From positions 6,324,001 through 6,388,000 of the forward strand of contig CM071590.1 of assembly GCA_036429605.1 (NCBI GenBank): a stretch of DNA of 64,000 nucleotides, read 5' to 3'. Source of the DNA: Cladobotryum mycophilum (Eukaryota; Ascomycota; Sordariomycetes; Hypocreales; Hypocreaceae). This document shows, in pieces, positions 45,255 to 58,036 of the stretch; positions within the stretch are counted from its first letter, which is position 1, and the number at the start of each line of letters is the position of its first letter. A model generated the notes under the pieces. It saw nothing but the letters and a program-made list of their open reading frames with translations, was not told where the DNA came from and did not search any database. The position numbers were made by a program, and so were the translations under genes.

Positions 45255-47635
45255 TCATTCCTTTGTAGCTCTCGAGTGCTCTTCGTAAAACTCCAGCGTC
45301 AGTGCTGCGAGGAATCCGGGTATACACCCCTTTTCTCTGACCCAGAAGCCAATGTGGTCGCCAATCTTCTGCGCAAACGCACTCTTGGGTCCGCCGCCAA
45401 CTTTCATGGTACCGCGCTCACCATCAAATACGATGGAGTTTTCATGCTCATCACTCTGCGATGGGTAGAATGTACTCTCGACGCGCATCTTTCCGTTGGG
45501 AATGAAAGTGACAGTCCAGCCGAGCGTTGAGAAGATGGCCTCCTTGAATTCCTGGGACTTGGAGCCCCAGACTTCCTTGAGTCGCCGCGCTGACTTCTGG
45601 GCCGAGGCAGTTTCTGCTTTGGCGGCCGCAATCTCACGTTCCATTGCCCCAAGCACAGAAGTGGGAATAACTGGAATGGACGGGTTGGAGTGCCTGGAGC
45701 GAAGGGTAGCAAGAAGTTCCTTGTTCTCTTTTTGCAAGGCGTCGAGAGTTGCCTTCTTGATAGCTTCGTACTCGGACGTAGGATTTGACCGCAGAGACAA
45801 GACGCGTGTCTGGGTCTGTTGTTTTGCAGCTGAGAGCTGTTCTTGGTTTGCCTCCAAGTCCTTTTGAAGCAGAGCAACTTGCGTCTGGGAGCTTGCTAGC
45901 TCTTCCTGCAGCTTGCGAGTCTTACGCGTAAGCTGGCCAATCTGTTCCTGAGCGACATCGTCATCAGGGCGTGGTCGCTTGCTTCCTGCGACTGGTGTTT
46001 GAGGGGCTGAATGGTTTGCTGATGGGTCCATTGATGAAAGCTCCTCGTGTAATCTATGCACTTCCATCTTGTAGTTGTCTACCATATCTTCAAGTTCTTG
46101 AATGCGACGTGTGCGAGTTTCATCAAAATTGTCGGGTTGAATGGTATGCTCCTCAGTATCAAAGGCTTTGAGCTGTGCACGCAAATACTCCACCTCCTTG
46201 AGAGCCAGAGCACGCTGTCGGTCAAGACGCATTCGGACCTTGTCAGTATTGACAGCCTGGGCAGAATTTGACGCAGTTTGTGCCTGCTCTCTAAGCTGCG
46301 CTTTTTCCTCTTCGAGTGAATTAATCTTGCCCTGTTGAGCGCCAATCTCGGCACGAGTTGCTCCAAGCTGTTCAACATAAGATGCAGTCGTGAAGCGTTC
46401 CTGAACAAGTGCTCGGGCTACCTGCTCTGGAGAGTCAAATTCGGTGCGACCCGTCCCGGAAGCATTCTCCAAATAAGCAGACCACGCAAGGCGTTCGTCC
46501 TCTAGTCTCTGTCGCTGTATCCGTGCTTCTGCCAATTCGACTTCGAGTCTCTCAGCAGCTTCAACCTTGCGTTGAAGCGTCCTCTTTCTTCTTCGACAAT
46601 CTCCACCGCCTTGTTAACAGCTCGGAGATGTTTGAGCTCCATCAACTGATCGCGATTGGTGGCTTCCAGGGCGCGGATATGTGAAACCTGCTCTGATAGC
46701 TCTCGTTTAATAATCTCCATGGTTTCCGCGTCACCAGTCTGCGCCTTGAGCCGAAGCACATCTGACTCCAGCTTGCCGATCAAAGTGTCCTTTTCTAGAA
46801 TCTGCTCTTGACAGTGGTGAAGAGTTGCTTCGCGGGCTTGAGTCTCCTGTTCAATCTCTTGTAATGAGCCCTCCGTCGCCGTTATCTGCATTTGAAGGTC
46901 GCTGATCTTCTTGTCCGCTCTTCTGGCTGCTTCGTCTTTGGCGCTCGATAAGTCTTCAAGCTGCTCCTGCAAAAGGCGACCCTCATCCTGGGCCTCTCGA
47001 ACCTTGGACTCTAAAGCCCTCTTGTCATTCTCAACTGCCTCCTTGATCTCATCCATCTCCTGCTTGAGGGCCTCCAGTTGGCTTTCGGCCCTAGTTTTTT
47101 CCGTCTCTGCAACTTGTCGCTGTTCTGCCTCTTCCTGCTCGCGACGTTTGGCCTGCTCCAACTTGTTGCTCTGCTGCGACAAGGTAATCTCTCTTTCCTG
47201 CTCTGCGGTTTGCATCCGGTATTGCAGTGTTCCAATCTCTGCTTTCAAGGCTTCAATTTCTTTTCTATACTTTTCGTATTCGTCGGCATCGGGTGGGGCG
47301 ACATTCTCTTTGGAGCTATCACCAGATCCTGGGTGAGTAGAGGAGATGGCATTGCTCAGACGGGAGGAGGGGCGGTCGCCGCTTGACTCGGTTCCGGTGA
47401 TTACGTTGTATGCCGATGTAGTGGTTGCTCTAAACGATGCTATCTAGTGAAAACAATATCAGCATCAAGAAGTGGGGTTTGAGGGTTCGCGGCTCTGTTT
47501 ACTTACTCGCGAATCACGAAGCGATGATGGGTTCGATCGCGGAAGGCCTGATGTGCTCCCAGAGCGCAACCTGGTCGATAGGCCATTTCGCCCACCTCCC
47601 AGGCCCCCGCCGTCCTGCGCAGCGTGGCCTCGCAT
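45255..47635 (-). CDS. MAD1: Spindle assembly checkpoint protein Mad1 (one frame break)
   Basis: Coiled-coil scaffold that recruits Mad2 to unattached kinetochores and the nuclear envelope. Exon 1 47635-47507 (MRGHAAQDGGGLGGGRNG..., Ser/Arg/Gly-rich), a 63-bp intron, exon 2 47443-45255. Nearly all of exon 2 is heptad-type coiled coil (for example RESQLEALKQEM-like runs). AYLENASGTG follows QRLEDERLAW, a signature segment of fungal Mad1. The C-terminal globular part contains RLKEVWGSKSQEFKEAIFS, LGWTVTFIPNGKMRVES, and ends FLAALTLEFYEEHSRATKE. A frame break falls between EIVEEE and LQRKVEAAERLE. One extra base at the T3 run 46585-46587 (+) closes it, giving 772 aa, normal for Mad1. Mad1 is well conserved, so a sequence error is the likelier explanation. 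Confidence 0.9.
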
Positions 47636-48372
47636 CTTGGTGGATAAGATTGGCGGCTTGATGTGAGCGATGCAGTGTTGAACTTGAGGAATCGCGATCG
47701 CGTTTGAATCCCCTGTTGTGAATGGCGATGTCACGTGATGGTGTTTGCTACGTGGGCTGCTGGTGTCGCATTGACATGAATGTGCGGAATTGGGATCCAG
47801 GGTTTTTCTCCTTTGTAATTGAATAATAGTTAAATAATTATTACAGCTTATAATTATAGAGTCTCCATCCATCCTACTGTGAATCTGCAAACTGATAATG
47901 CAACTCTTGATGACATGAACTGGGGTCACTGTCTTTGAGTTACCCTATACATTGCGGACAACTTCAACCGCTAAGCCGAATGACGTTGATGAGCTCCCTT
48001 CTCCTCCCATTGGCACCACCACCAAGACACCAATTGACCCACCCGCACCAAACAAGGACCTCCCGCACGGCTACGAGGTTGCTTTCAGATCCATCCACTC
48101 ACAGCTGCAGGACACAACCATCTCAAGCCTCCCTCTGATATGCCAATCCCAAGGAACTGCTTCCCCAGCCTTACGGGGCTCGTTGTTTAGGTTGGGCTTG
48201 ATTCTCAGCACCCACTCTCCGCACATGGCTTCGATATCTGGATTGACTCCAGTGACCTAAGCTGCTGAAAGTAATCGACATTTCTGTTTGGATCTCGACA
48301 AGCTCAAGCATCCCACCATCTCTCTCTCTGAAGCTCGTCCGCCGGCTCCGGCCAATCCGCTTGCTATTCGAT
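47636..48372. promoter_or_regulatory. Divergent promoter region between MAD1 and TAM41
   Basis: 737 bp, with an AT-rich core around 47820-47865. No other gene seen; the frames here are not family-like. Confidence 0.5.
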
Positions 48373-50061
48373 ATGGCTACCATCAGTCGTGGTATCAGGG
48401 TAAGATGGGCTTTCCACCATCATCACTATCCCCAATCTACCGTGGGGAATGCCAATTGACGAGTTGTACAAATACAGGCCACGACCCTTGCTCTACCCTC
48501 CACTGTTACACTGCGCAGCTCCCGACTGACGCCATTCCTCAATCTTATTCGTCCCCAAGCCCACTCAGGCTATATCCGATTAACGTCCTCACATTCACGA
48601 TGGCTATCCGATTCAACAAGACCCGATCAGACTCCCTCCCCCTCTCCCTCCACCCCCACCTCATCCGGATCCGACACAGCTACATCTACATCTCCGAGTC
48701 CACGGCGGAAGGAGTCGGCGGGAGGAAAGTTTAACCTCTATGGCGATGACTGGGAAGACACTGTGGATTTTGCCATCCAGTCCTTTGAAGAGCTGCCCCA
48801 CCGTCTCTTTGGTGTCAACCAGCATATGATTATCAATTACGAGCTCAAGGAAGCGCTCCGTGTCATGCTACGCCAGTTCAATGCGCCCATCGTCTACTGC
48901 TTTGCCTATGGCTCCGGTGTCTTCCCCCAGGAGAACTCAAGTCGCAGCATCAGCGAGGCTGAGTTCCGTGCCGTCCACCCCAAGCCTCCAGAATCCCTTG
49001 TCAAGGCCCAGAAGGGCTCGCCAAAGATGATTGACTTTATTTTTGGCGTCACGCACACGGAACACTGGCACTCTATAAACATGAAGCAGCATCGAGATCA
49101 TTATTCTGGTGTTGCCTCTTTCGGTTCGGGTGCCGTCACTCATGTCCAGAACTGGGGTGCTGGTGTCTACTTCAACCCCTACGTCGAGATGAACGGCATG
49201 CTTATCAAGTACGGCGTCACAAGCATCGACAACTTGGTCAGGGATCTGTCGACCTGGGACAATCTGTACCTGGCTGGGCGATTGCAGAAGCCCGTCAAAA
49301 TCCTTCGTGACCATCCCCAGGTCCGACTTGCAAACCAGCATAACCTCATTGCCGCTGTTCGCACTGCACTTTTACTTTTACCTCCCGACTTTACCGAATC
49401 GGATCTCTACAACACCATCGCTGGGCTCAGCTACCTTGGAGACCCCCGCATGGCCCTTCCTACCGAAAATAAAAGCAAAGTAACCAACATTGTTGAAAAC
49501 AACATGGTTCACTTCCGACGCCTCTATGCCCCGCTGATCAAAACCCTCCCCAACGTCAACTTTGTGGACTCGGTCCGGTTGGATGACGAGAACTGGATTC
49601 TCAACCCAGAGATCGACACTCGCCTGCAGCAGGACATGGACTTGGCAAAGCGTGGCAACATGGTCAGGCGACTTCCCAAACACTTCCGGTCTCGACTTTA
49701 CTTCCAGTACAAGAAGAAGTTTAGGCTACCAGAGGAAGAGTTCACTGCAATGATGCGGGCAGCCGATGATGACACGACAGCTAAGCGCCAAGGAGGAGAG
49801 TTTGAGAGGAGAATTGCGGCCGACGATCCGGAGAGCCTAAGAGCGTTGACTCGACAAGTGATTAAACAAACCGTAAACTGGCCGAGCAGTGTGCAGAGCG
49901 TCAAGGGTTTGCTCATGGGCGGTGTGCGGCGATCATACCGATACCTAGGTGAGAAGGTTTCCAAATGGAAAAAGGGCCGGAGTCAGCAAAAGGCCAAGAC
50001 TGAGGAGGAACATACCAAAGAAACCCAAGCAAAGGAAAAGTCACAAGACAAGACCGAGTGA
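48373..50061 (+). CDS. TAM41: Mitochondrial phosphatidate cytidylyltransferase Tam41
   Basis: It makes CDP-diacylglycerol from phosphatidic acid and CTP in the mitochondrial inner membrane, the entry step to cardiolipin. I place the start in a short first exon, 48373-48399 (MATISRGIR). A 78-bp intron (GTAAGA...TACAG) joins in phase to exon 2, 48478-50061. The resulting first about 40 residues are Arg/Ser/Thr/Leu-rich without acids, as expected for a mitochondrial presequence, followed by a Ser/Pro/Thr linker. The catalytic region starts FNLYGDDWEDTV. FAYGSGVFPQE is the nucleotidyltransferase GS motif and MIDFIFGVTH gives the DFxF metal site. HWHSINMKQH, FGSGAVTHVQ and YVEMNGMLIKYGV follow. 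About 536 aa. The Lys/Glu-rich C-terminal tail (SQQKAKTEEEHTKETQ) is longer than in yeast. Confidence 0.92.
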
Positions 50062-51745
50062 GCTGTTGTTATTTCTCACACAAGGCAATATCAACGACAT
50101 TCATTGTATATGATACTGAAAAAGAAAAAAGTATTGCGATACGGGTGACTGGGGCATCACGTGTCGCTCAGATTCCTTCCCTTTCGTACATAATGCATCT
50201 AGTCCCCTTTCATAGATTAGAGTCAAGTGAAGAGCAATAGTGGAGTATCACGGGCGAACGAAAACAATAATGCGATTCATGCCGCAAAGGAAGGAATATA
50301 TGTTTCAAGGGGTATTTTGATAATGCTTTTGGCGGCGGAATGGACATTCAGGGGCATTGGAGACAGGATAGATGGCCGGAAAGCATTTGGTGGTCTGACA
50401 CGCGGCATTGTGATGGAAGGCATGCTCTCGGGATGAAACAGAACCTGCAAGAGCTGGCGCAATATGAAAGAGTATTTTGTCTTGGATTGTGGTGTCTCAA
50501 GACGCCCCAGACTTGCAACAATGCTTCCACATGTAACAATGCTGATGTAAGTATTGGTTAATTGACTAATACGCTACAGGCTGATAACCGACTACAATCC
50601 TATACGTACATCCAATGACCTCTGGGAATGTACACATGCAACACCACAGAATTAATAATGAGTATGATGAACGGGCATTGCGGCATGAAGCCATCTAGAC
50701 CTTCCAGTCGGTGAGTCGATTGTAGGGTAGTTCAGGCTAAGGCCAACACAGCAACAGGGATGCATGTCTTTCCACGAAAGACAGCAGAAGCTATGCATTT
50801 CATCTCAAGCTCGAATACTTGTGGGGTTTTTCTTCTTCTTTCTTTTTCTTTCATATCCACTAAATGGATTGCTTTTCTTCTTTTGGGCTTAAGAACGCAT
50901 TGCCTACTGGACGCGATGAACTGATTGGGAGGGGGCGCAGGGTCTGAATCAACACCACACGCACCGCTGCTTCACTTAGACATGTAATATGTCGACGCAT
51001 GGGATTGACATTCTGGTCTCGGAAACTTATACCACTGATTCTAGGGTTTTTCTTGCCAGGGAGGGGGTTATGAATGACGCAAGGGCAGAGCAGAGCAATT
51101 GTTATGTCGGACAGGCAAATCTGAGACTTTGGCCCGCTCTTTGCAAGGGAGAGGGGCGATATTTGTCTCACAACTTTCATCTTCCCTCCCTCAAGAGCAT
51201 ATCCAACACGTACACCAACGTTGTTTCTGCATTCCCCATCTATGATAACATCCCTTGAGAGTCTCAGCCATTCAAGTACGGCTCCCTTGCGTCTATTCAA
51301 CCCTCCTGGGGAATAGATGGCCGGGATAGGGGAAGGGGAGGCTCTTGTGTATGTGTGTGTGTGTGTCAAAAGGGAGATGTTGGCTTATACACACGTGGGA
51401 ATACGAGGGATGAGTTGAACACAATGGGTTATACTTTGTAGAGCATCATTCTCTCGCTTCGCCCTTACGCAGGGAGAACAACATAGGGGAGGAGGGGGAG
51501 GGTGGGGGATGCATTGACGACACGGAAACCCTTCAAGTAATGTAGCCCTCGATGGAGGATAAATAGGATTACTCTCCTCCTCCAAATTCCCCTATCCTTC
51601 TCATCATCATCATCATCATCAGCTTCTCCATTCACTCAACACACGATCAATCTCCTTAACACACTCTCTTAGCAATCATTCTTCCAACTAAGCCACTCCT
51701 TGACCCAACCAACTACTTTCAAACCCTCAACCCAAACCATCCAAG
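50062..51745. other. Intergenic region, hydrophobin promoter at its end
   Basis: No convincing gene; the 169-codon minus frame at 50860-51369 looks spurious. A (GT)n tract is near 51351-51365 and a (TCA)7 tract at 51601-51621. The last 150 bp are the CT-rich leader of the hydrophobin gene. Confidence 0.5.
51601..51621 (+). repeat. (TCA)7 microsatellite in hydrophobin leader
   Basis: Seven perfect TCA units, 125 bp upstream of the hydrophobin start codon. Confidence 0.9.
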
Positions 51746-52264
51746 ATGCAGTTCTTCACCATCATCGCTCTCTTCTTCGCCGCCTCCGCCTCCGCCGCCC
51801 CGGCTACCCAGTCCAACGAGCTCTTCGTCCGCGAGGAAGGCCAGGGCAATTCCTTCTGCCCTACCGGCCTCTACGCCAATCCCCAGTGCTGCAAGGTCAA
51901 TGCCCTCGGTGTTGCTTCTCTTGACTGCGTGAATCGTAAGTCCCCCCCCCAACCCTTTATTTTCCCAGACTACTCTTTCTTCCAAGAGGGTTACTTTGAC
52001 CGAACATCTCATCTCACCTCTCTCTCTCTCTCTCTTCCTCTCTCTAGCTCCCGAGGGCCCCAACAAGTGCAAGTCTTTCCAGGCCGTTTGCGCCAAGATT
52101 AGCCGCCAGCCCCAGTGCTGTGTCCTTCCAGTTGTAAGTTCCACACCACCATGCCCCCCCCTTTTTTTTCCCCATCATCATCACCTCTATAGACACTCAC
52201 ACAATATTTCCCCCTCCAGGCTGGCCAGGCTGTCCTCTGCCAGAAGCCCGTCGGCGCCAAGTAA
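51746..52264 (+). CDS. Class II hydrophobin (nine cysteines)
   Basis: Small secreted amphipathic protein that coats hyphae or spores at air-water interfaces. Three exons, 51746-51935, 52048-52133 and 52220-52264, with introns of 112 and 86 bp, 106 aa. MQFFTIIALFFAASASAAP is the signal peptide. The mature part starts with NSFCPTGLYANPQCC and includes GVASLDC, FQAVCAKI, PQCCVLPV and GQAVLCQ: the class II spacing C-CC-C-C-CC-C and the QA-LC end. There is one additional cysteine (GPNKC) between C4 and C5, so nine in total. The first intron is unusually pyrimidine-rich before its acceptor. Class II hydrophobins occur in ascomycetes only, which supports the taxonomic assignment. Confidence 0.93.
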
Positions 52265-53398
52265 CCCCAAAAAGCCATGGCTCTCTCTCTCTCATCGACA
52301 AGAACAATAATCGACTCTCACGCCTAGAAAAAAACCGCCAACCACCCAACAATAGCATCACCCGGTTGTACATTTCTTTTTGAACAAAAATCTTTCACGG
52401 GAGCGATGCAATGTGAAATAGTTTGTTTGTTTGGGGGAACAGTGAGGTTTTCCTTTTGGGTGGGAAGAGGGGGGGGTCGATTTGAGCGAATCGCTTTTCA
52501 GCAATTGTACATTGCTTATTCTGTATAGTGAACAATACTGGCACAGAGCGTCTTCTACGCTGTCTCATATATGTCAAGACAAGTAATATACATGCCATTC
52601 TTTTATCAAACTCTCTTCTCATCTGTTCTCTGTTCCTCCCCGTTCCCCTCTCGTCTCATTTGTCCCTTTGCTTTCCACCATTGCTCTCTGCCCACCTTGG
52701 TTAACTCACAATGTCCACTCCTATAAGTCGAAACTATCGTGTGCTACTACAGCATACTTCTCTTTCACTCCACACAAGTCCCTTCCGGGACAAGAGTTCC
52801 TGCAGCAACTCCTTCATCAAGCAAGTTGCGTCATTCAGTTCCCCCGTCAAGTAATACAAGGCGACTATATCAAATAAAACACACGATCCATCTCAGACAA
52901 CAAACCGAGTCTAAATCTTGAGGGGTCCAGCCTTCATAAACCCGAAAGATACCTTCAAACAATCCTGCCAGTATGGGCCCCAAAGCAAATCATCACAGCT
53001 CGTGAATAATACCGAGTACCCATAAATAAAAGAGTCAGCAGACAAGCGTTGCCCCCATGCCAGGACGAGAGATGGTAGGCAAAGTCAATCAACATAAGTA
53101 GAATTGCGACTGAACTACAGCGAAGTGACAAGAAAGCAGATTTAATAAAAATATAATACCATCATATTTATGATTGAACAATCTATAACCCGTATGAACC
53201 ATCTCCATCTCCGTAACCACGGATGCCGTACCGAGCCCACATGCCTAACCCTCAAGGCATGAAATGAAGCAAGAGTAAAAAGGAAAACCATGCAATAATG
53301 CTGCATACCGAACCCATTTCGCCAATAATGTTCTACACCGCCCATGCCATTCGTATCTCTAACAGGTCTTTACATCATATCAAACACCGTTCACGTGC
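52265..53398. other. Intergenic: hydrophobin to carboxypeptidase (convergent 3' ends)
   Basis: The 3' regions of both genes. No separate gene seen. Confidence 0.55.
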
Positions 53399-55431
53399 TC
53401 AGAGCTCCTCCGTAAAAGGCTCCTCATCCTCATCCTCGATGACGAAAAAGTCCTTGATCTTGGCCGTGCCATCCAGAACCTTGGCCCATACCTCGGGAAT
53501 ACACGTGGCCGAGTCCAGGACGTAACATCTGGGCTTGGGCACCTTGGGCGGATCGTTCTTGATATGCCAGGTACTCAGAGGCCCCTCGGTTGACAGGTCA
53601 TCCGTCACGCGCAATCGTCCCGTGGGGATGTCCCGGTCAAATGTGGCGCGCATAAAGATCTCATAGGCAGCCTCGGGCTGGTACGAGGGAATCATGTGCC
53701 CGGCCTGGAATACGCGCGAGAAGCTGTAGTTGCCGACCTGACGGGTGAAGCCAGCGACGCCCGTCGAGGTATCAAAGGGTGCGTAGCCTGCGCGGGCGAA
53801 ATCCTCGGAGCGGGAATACTTGACGGCGAGACTGGCGACCTCTCCGCCAACCCAGTTGCAGGCGTAATCTCGGTCACCGTACATCATGTGGACCTTGATG
53901 CCATTGTCAAGAAGGTAACCAACGGCATCGACAAAGCCGCCGTGAACCTCGTCAAAAGTAGCGGTAAAGCTGTTTGCCACGGCATCGGAGACATAACTGA
54001 AGTTGACGGGCGAGCCGATGGCTTCAAGAACGCTCGCCTGGGTCAAATACCCGTGAACGAGCGGAGCCGGGAAAGGATCATGACTTGGGTGGGCAATATC
54101 GAGCCAAGCGTGGTCGAGAGTGAGGTAGACATCATTGGACGCTGATTTGCACGGACCCAGGTTGCAAATGGAATCGACATCAACCTTGCCCGAGTTTACG
54201 GCGCCAATGTCGTATGCAGCAAGGGCATCTTCGCATGCTTTCATTTGGTCTTTGCAGCCACCAGGCTTATTGTGATTGTGCATCATTTCCTCGTAAATGG
54301 ATTCATTGAAGATTTGAAGACCATATGTCTATGGACTACTAGTTAGTATGTCTCATTCAAGTAGCTGTCAAATATACACAACTTACGTTGTTGTAGGGGA
54401 ATGTGATGTAAGCCTCTTCCTGGATCGTGGCATCAAGGTAGCCGTTGATGATGCCCAGAGTATCCAGGTGGATGTAATGAGCATCAATGGCGCCCTCGTC
54501 AATCTTCTTGTTCTGCTGCTGGAAGAAGCGCATGGCGCTGGGGCCGTAGTGACCGCCATAACTCTCCGCCCAGATGCTCACGCGATCATCGTTGGGCTTG
54601 TAGTGGGGGAACTCGGCGAACCAGGTCTGAGCAAAGTGCCAGAGGGCATGCGAGGCCTGGGCAGTGGTGTTGACTGTATGAGACTCATTCTGGCTGCTGT
54701 ATGTCCCAGGACGAGCGGTCAGGTTATAAGGAGGAACGCCATCGGAGAAATCAGTCGGGATCAGTGTGCCGTCCAGAGTTCGAGTGAAGTTGGTAGGGGT
54801 ATCATATGAGAAGCCGACTTGGTTAGGCTGGTCAATGTACAGCATGTTGACCTCATTGTTCCAGCTCCATGGGTTGAGTGAGGTCGTTTTAGAGTCTGCA
54901 TTGATAATGCATGGGCCACTCTCCATGAACAGACCAAGGACGGATGAGGCACCAGGCCCTCCGTTGAGCCAGATGGCCAGAGGGGCATTTTCGGGATCCT
55001 TACGGGCCTCGAAAAACCAGAAGAAGCTGTTTGAGTGGTTAGACAGGAACTGAGCGTGCCCAATGAGACACGAAACGGGACAGTGGTAAACTTACGTGTT
55101 CATGGGATAGTCTTGAGGATGGCCGTTGACATCATCCAGGATACCCGGAGGGAGATGAACATGGCCAGCGAATGACTTGACGCCAGGGGTGGTTTCGCAG
55201 AGACCAGGCTAGAATGGGTGAGGCTCCGTCAGTCTCGGACTATTCATTTTGTCTCTCTTGCTAAACTCGATTCTTCCTCGCTCACTCAACTCACCTCTTT
55301 GTATGAAATGCTGACTTGGTCATGCAGCTTGGATTTGAGGACCGTGACGCCCTCCGGCTTGGGGGGAACTGGGCGAGGGCCAAACCGGCTAGACCGCATA
55401 GCAAAAGAGAACTGCTCTTTAAAGAACGCAT
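53399..55431 (-). CDS. Secreted serine carboxypeptidase (S10; one frame break)
   Basis: It removes C-terminal residues from peptides. Exons 55431-55295, 55208-55096, 55026-54387 and 54328-53399, introns 86, 69 and 58 bp. MRSLKSSSLLLCGLAGLALA is a signal peptide, directly before QFPPKPEG. Family motifs: WLNGGPGASS, ESGPC, NMLYIDQPNQVGFSY, WAESYGGHYGP (catalytic Ser in GESYGG-like context), MMYGDRDYACNW (catalytic Asp) and VFQAGHMIPSYQP (catalytic His). The signal-peptide frame and the following frame meet at a G6 run (55361-55366). One extra base joins them and gives 606 aa. Without this correction the only in-frame ATG (55399) would lack a signal peptide. The C-terminus has a strongly acidic tail (IEDEDEEPF). 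Several N-glycosylation sequons (NFTR, NLTA, NTTA) support secretion. Confidence 0.88.
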
Positions 55432-58017
55432 GTTGGTTGTCGTCGTTGTTGTTGCTGTTGTTTCGGATGAGCTGTTCCCCTACTACCACCTGGCGCGCGT
55501 CTATGAAGCCAGTAACGATGCTGCTGCTGATGCTTCTTCTACTCCATACGACAAACGGAATGGACGGGATCAAGAACACGGTATGGTTAGGGGGTTTGTC
55601 TGGGGTTTGGGGGTCTGGGGGGATGTCTGGGGGGAATGATGGAATCCATCCGATCCGTGTTAGAAGGCGGTAAGGGCTTATCAGTTCAAACACTTCCAAG
55701 GTCACCGTCACTGTCACTGCCCGCTGTCACTTGTCAAACGGCACGCTCTGAGTGGTCGCAGTCACCGTCACTAGGTTGATAGCAGTAAAGTCGATGATCA
55801 CTTGGACAGTTGGTCAGACGCTCAGATAGTCAGGCGCGAGACCAAGTCAACCCGCCCTGCCCCCGTCCAGCCAGTCACAGCCTGACGAGTGAGATCAAGG
55901 CTGGCAGCTAAGATAACGATAAGGCAGGCAAGCAGGATAGGGGTCCTTGGGGCCTTGCGTTGGTTAAGGCCCCAGCCAGGCCAGATAAGCCACCATGAAA
56001 AGGGTACGCGTTCGCATAGAAATCACATGCGTGGCTTGTTAGCAGGAGACTACGAGAATACAGCGCAATCCGTCCAGGCGGGGAGGCTCTCCATCACTCT
56101 ATGCATGTACCGACGCAGTACCCGCAAAACTGCTTATATCGTCCGGAAGTGCTACCCGACTTTTCCTCTTCCGGCACTCCATCTCCAAGATTCCTGCTGC
56201 ACGATCGAGTGGGGGTCTCGTGTGCATTGATGTCATGTGGGTGAGGGAAATACTAGATGCAACCAATTTGTGGTGACACTTGTTTGTTAATATGGAATGT
56301 ATGCATGCATGCGGAGTAACAGTAATAAATAAACAAAAGGGTTACGCCTCACTCCTTATCTTTGTGGCCTCGCTTTTTTTGTTGGAGGAGTGAAGGAAGT
56401 GGAAGTGAGGCAATAGAGGAGAGGGCACACGTCCTGCTTGAGCCACGTCTTTTAATTTAATTTGGTCGTAACCTTTTGCTTGGAGCGGCGCTGTTTTGGC
56501 AGACGCCACTTGTTTTCTTATTATTCAAAGACAACAACCACACGACCTTGACAGTTCACGACCAAGTCTTGTCTAGCAAAATGGTTCGAACCGCCGCCTC
56601 CTCTCACAATACCCTACATAGCATAGCATAGCAAAGACACCGGACACTACGGGTGAGCCCGCGCCGCACTCAAAGACTTTTTTAGTATTTTTTTGTTTTC
56701 TCTTTTAATTACAAGACTCAAAGCTAGTATTTTATCTCATCTACTGCTGGAACTTGCATTAGATAATGGGGGGGGGTCAGGGCCTTAATTTACGTCAGTT
56801 GTGCTCACATGAGCGCCCATCTCTGCAAGTGTCGGGTACCCAAGGTTAAATTAATCAATGTGGTACATAACATGGTCTACCCTGTAGAATACAAAAAAAA
56901 AAAAGATCACGACGACGCCTCCTGAACGCCGCAATCGGTCATTTTTAATGAAATATTGGAAGAAAAGTCTTACTATTATTAATGAGCAAACTCGATGAAG
57001 GAAGAAAGAAATAAGAAAAAGGCGTTGGCTTGTACCCTTATTACTCATATGTGATATATGCAGCTTACTACGGAGTAACCTCCATGGTTGGACGGGAACA
57101 CACGTTTTCTGCAAAGCAGCAGCAGCAAGCAGCAAGCATGAAATGCAGGTAACATGCAATTTTTTTTTACCATGTAACCAACACCACATACCTACATACA
57201 TACATCTCTCTCTGCATTCAGCTCTTCTCCTTGCTTCTACAAAAGTCTGGGCAACCGAATCCCAACACGCCGGGTCGGGTCTTGCATACAGAGTCCCCCC
57301 CATGTTTTTTTTTTCCGGGTCTGAACACACAACACACACAGGGAACAAGTTTCTACGAGATCGGTGTCATGTAAGGGGAGAAGACCACGTTTAGACTCAT
57401 GCGAAAAACAAAACAAAACAAAACAACAAAACCTGTCCCAGACCTGCTTGCAAGGAGGAGGAGGGAAGAAACGAAACTGGAACCATGCCCTTGGGAAAGA
57501 AGACGTCGAGAAGGGGGAAGGGGGGGGTTCCTTTCAGAGCGAGAAACACTTTTCCATGTGTCTTTGTCTAAAGGCTGGGGAGGGGGAGGGCGAGGCGAGT
57601 TGAATCAATGTCTTGACAAAAATGTCTCGACTAACAACTGCACATAATGTCTCGCGGAATCGATGGAGGGGAAGACGAGACAAGACAAGACAAGACTAGA
57701 ATAGAACGCCAACCAACAAGCACCTAGCAGCAGTTCCTTGAAATCTTGTGTAATGAACTCTTTACTCATGCTCATTACCTTGATACGACATACTTGAGTA
57801 GGCTCCCATTGCGAGAAGACTAGTACCTACTCATAAAACGAGGGACTAGCAATTTCCGAACACACCTCTCAATGCTCCGCAGGTCATGAATCTTAAACCC
57901 AGTTCCCAGTCCCGGTCTCAGTCCCCCCATCCCCAGCGAGTATCACAAACAAAAAAGTGATGAGACAAACCACTTCTCCTGCGTATTGTCATCGCCCAAG
58001 ATGTAGTAGTAGATGCC

Positions 58018-58036
58018 CTACCTACCTACCTACTTG
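58018..58036 (+). repeat. CTAC tetranucleotide microsatellite
   Basis: Four consecutive CTAC-phase units, followed after a short gap by more TACC/CTAC units to about 58048. Confidence 0.7.

Noticed and set aside
50860..51369. 169-codon minus frame upstream of the hydrophobin
   Set aside because: Begins in a GT repeat (THTHTYT) and shows no conserved motif; likely chance.
57400..57700. AACAA and GACAA repeats as a possible CRISPR or satellite
   Set aside because: Short uninterrupted microsatellites without spacers; CRISPR arrays are not expected in fungi.
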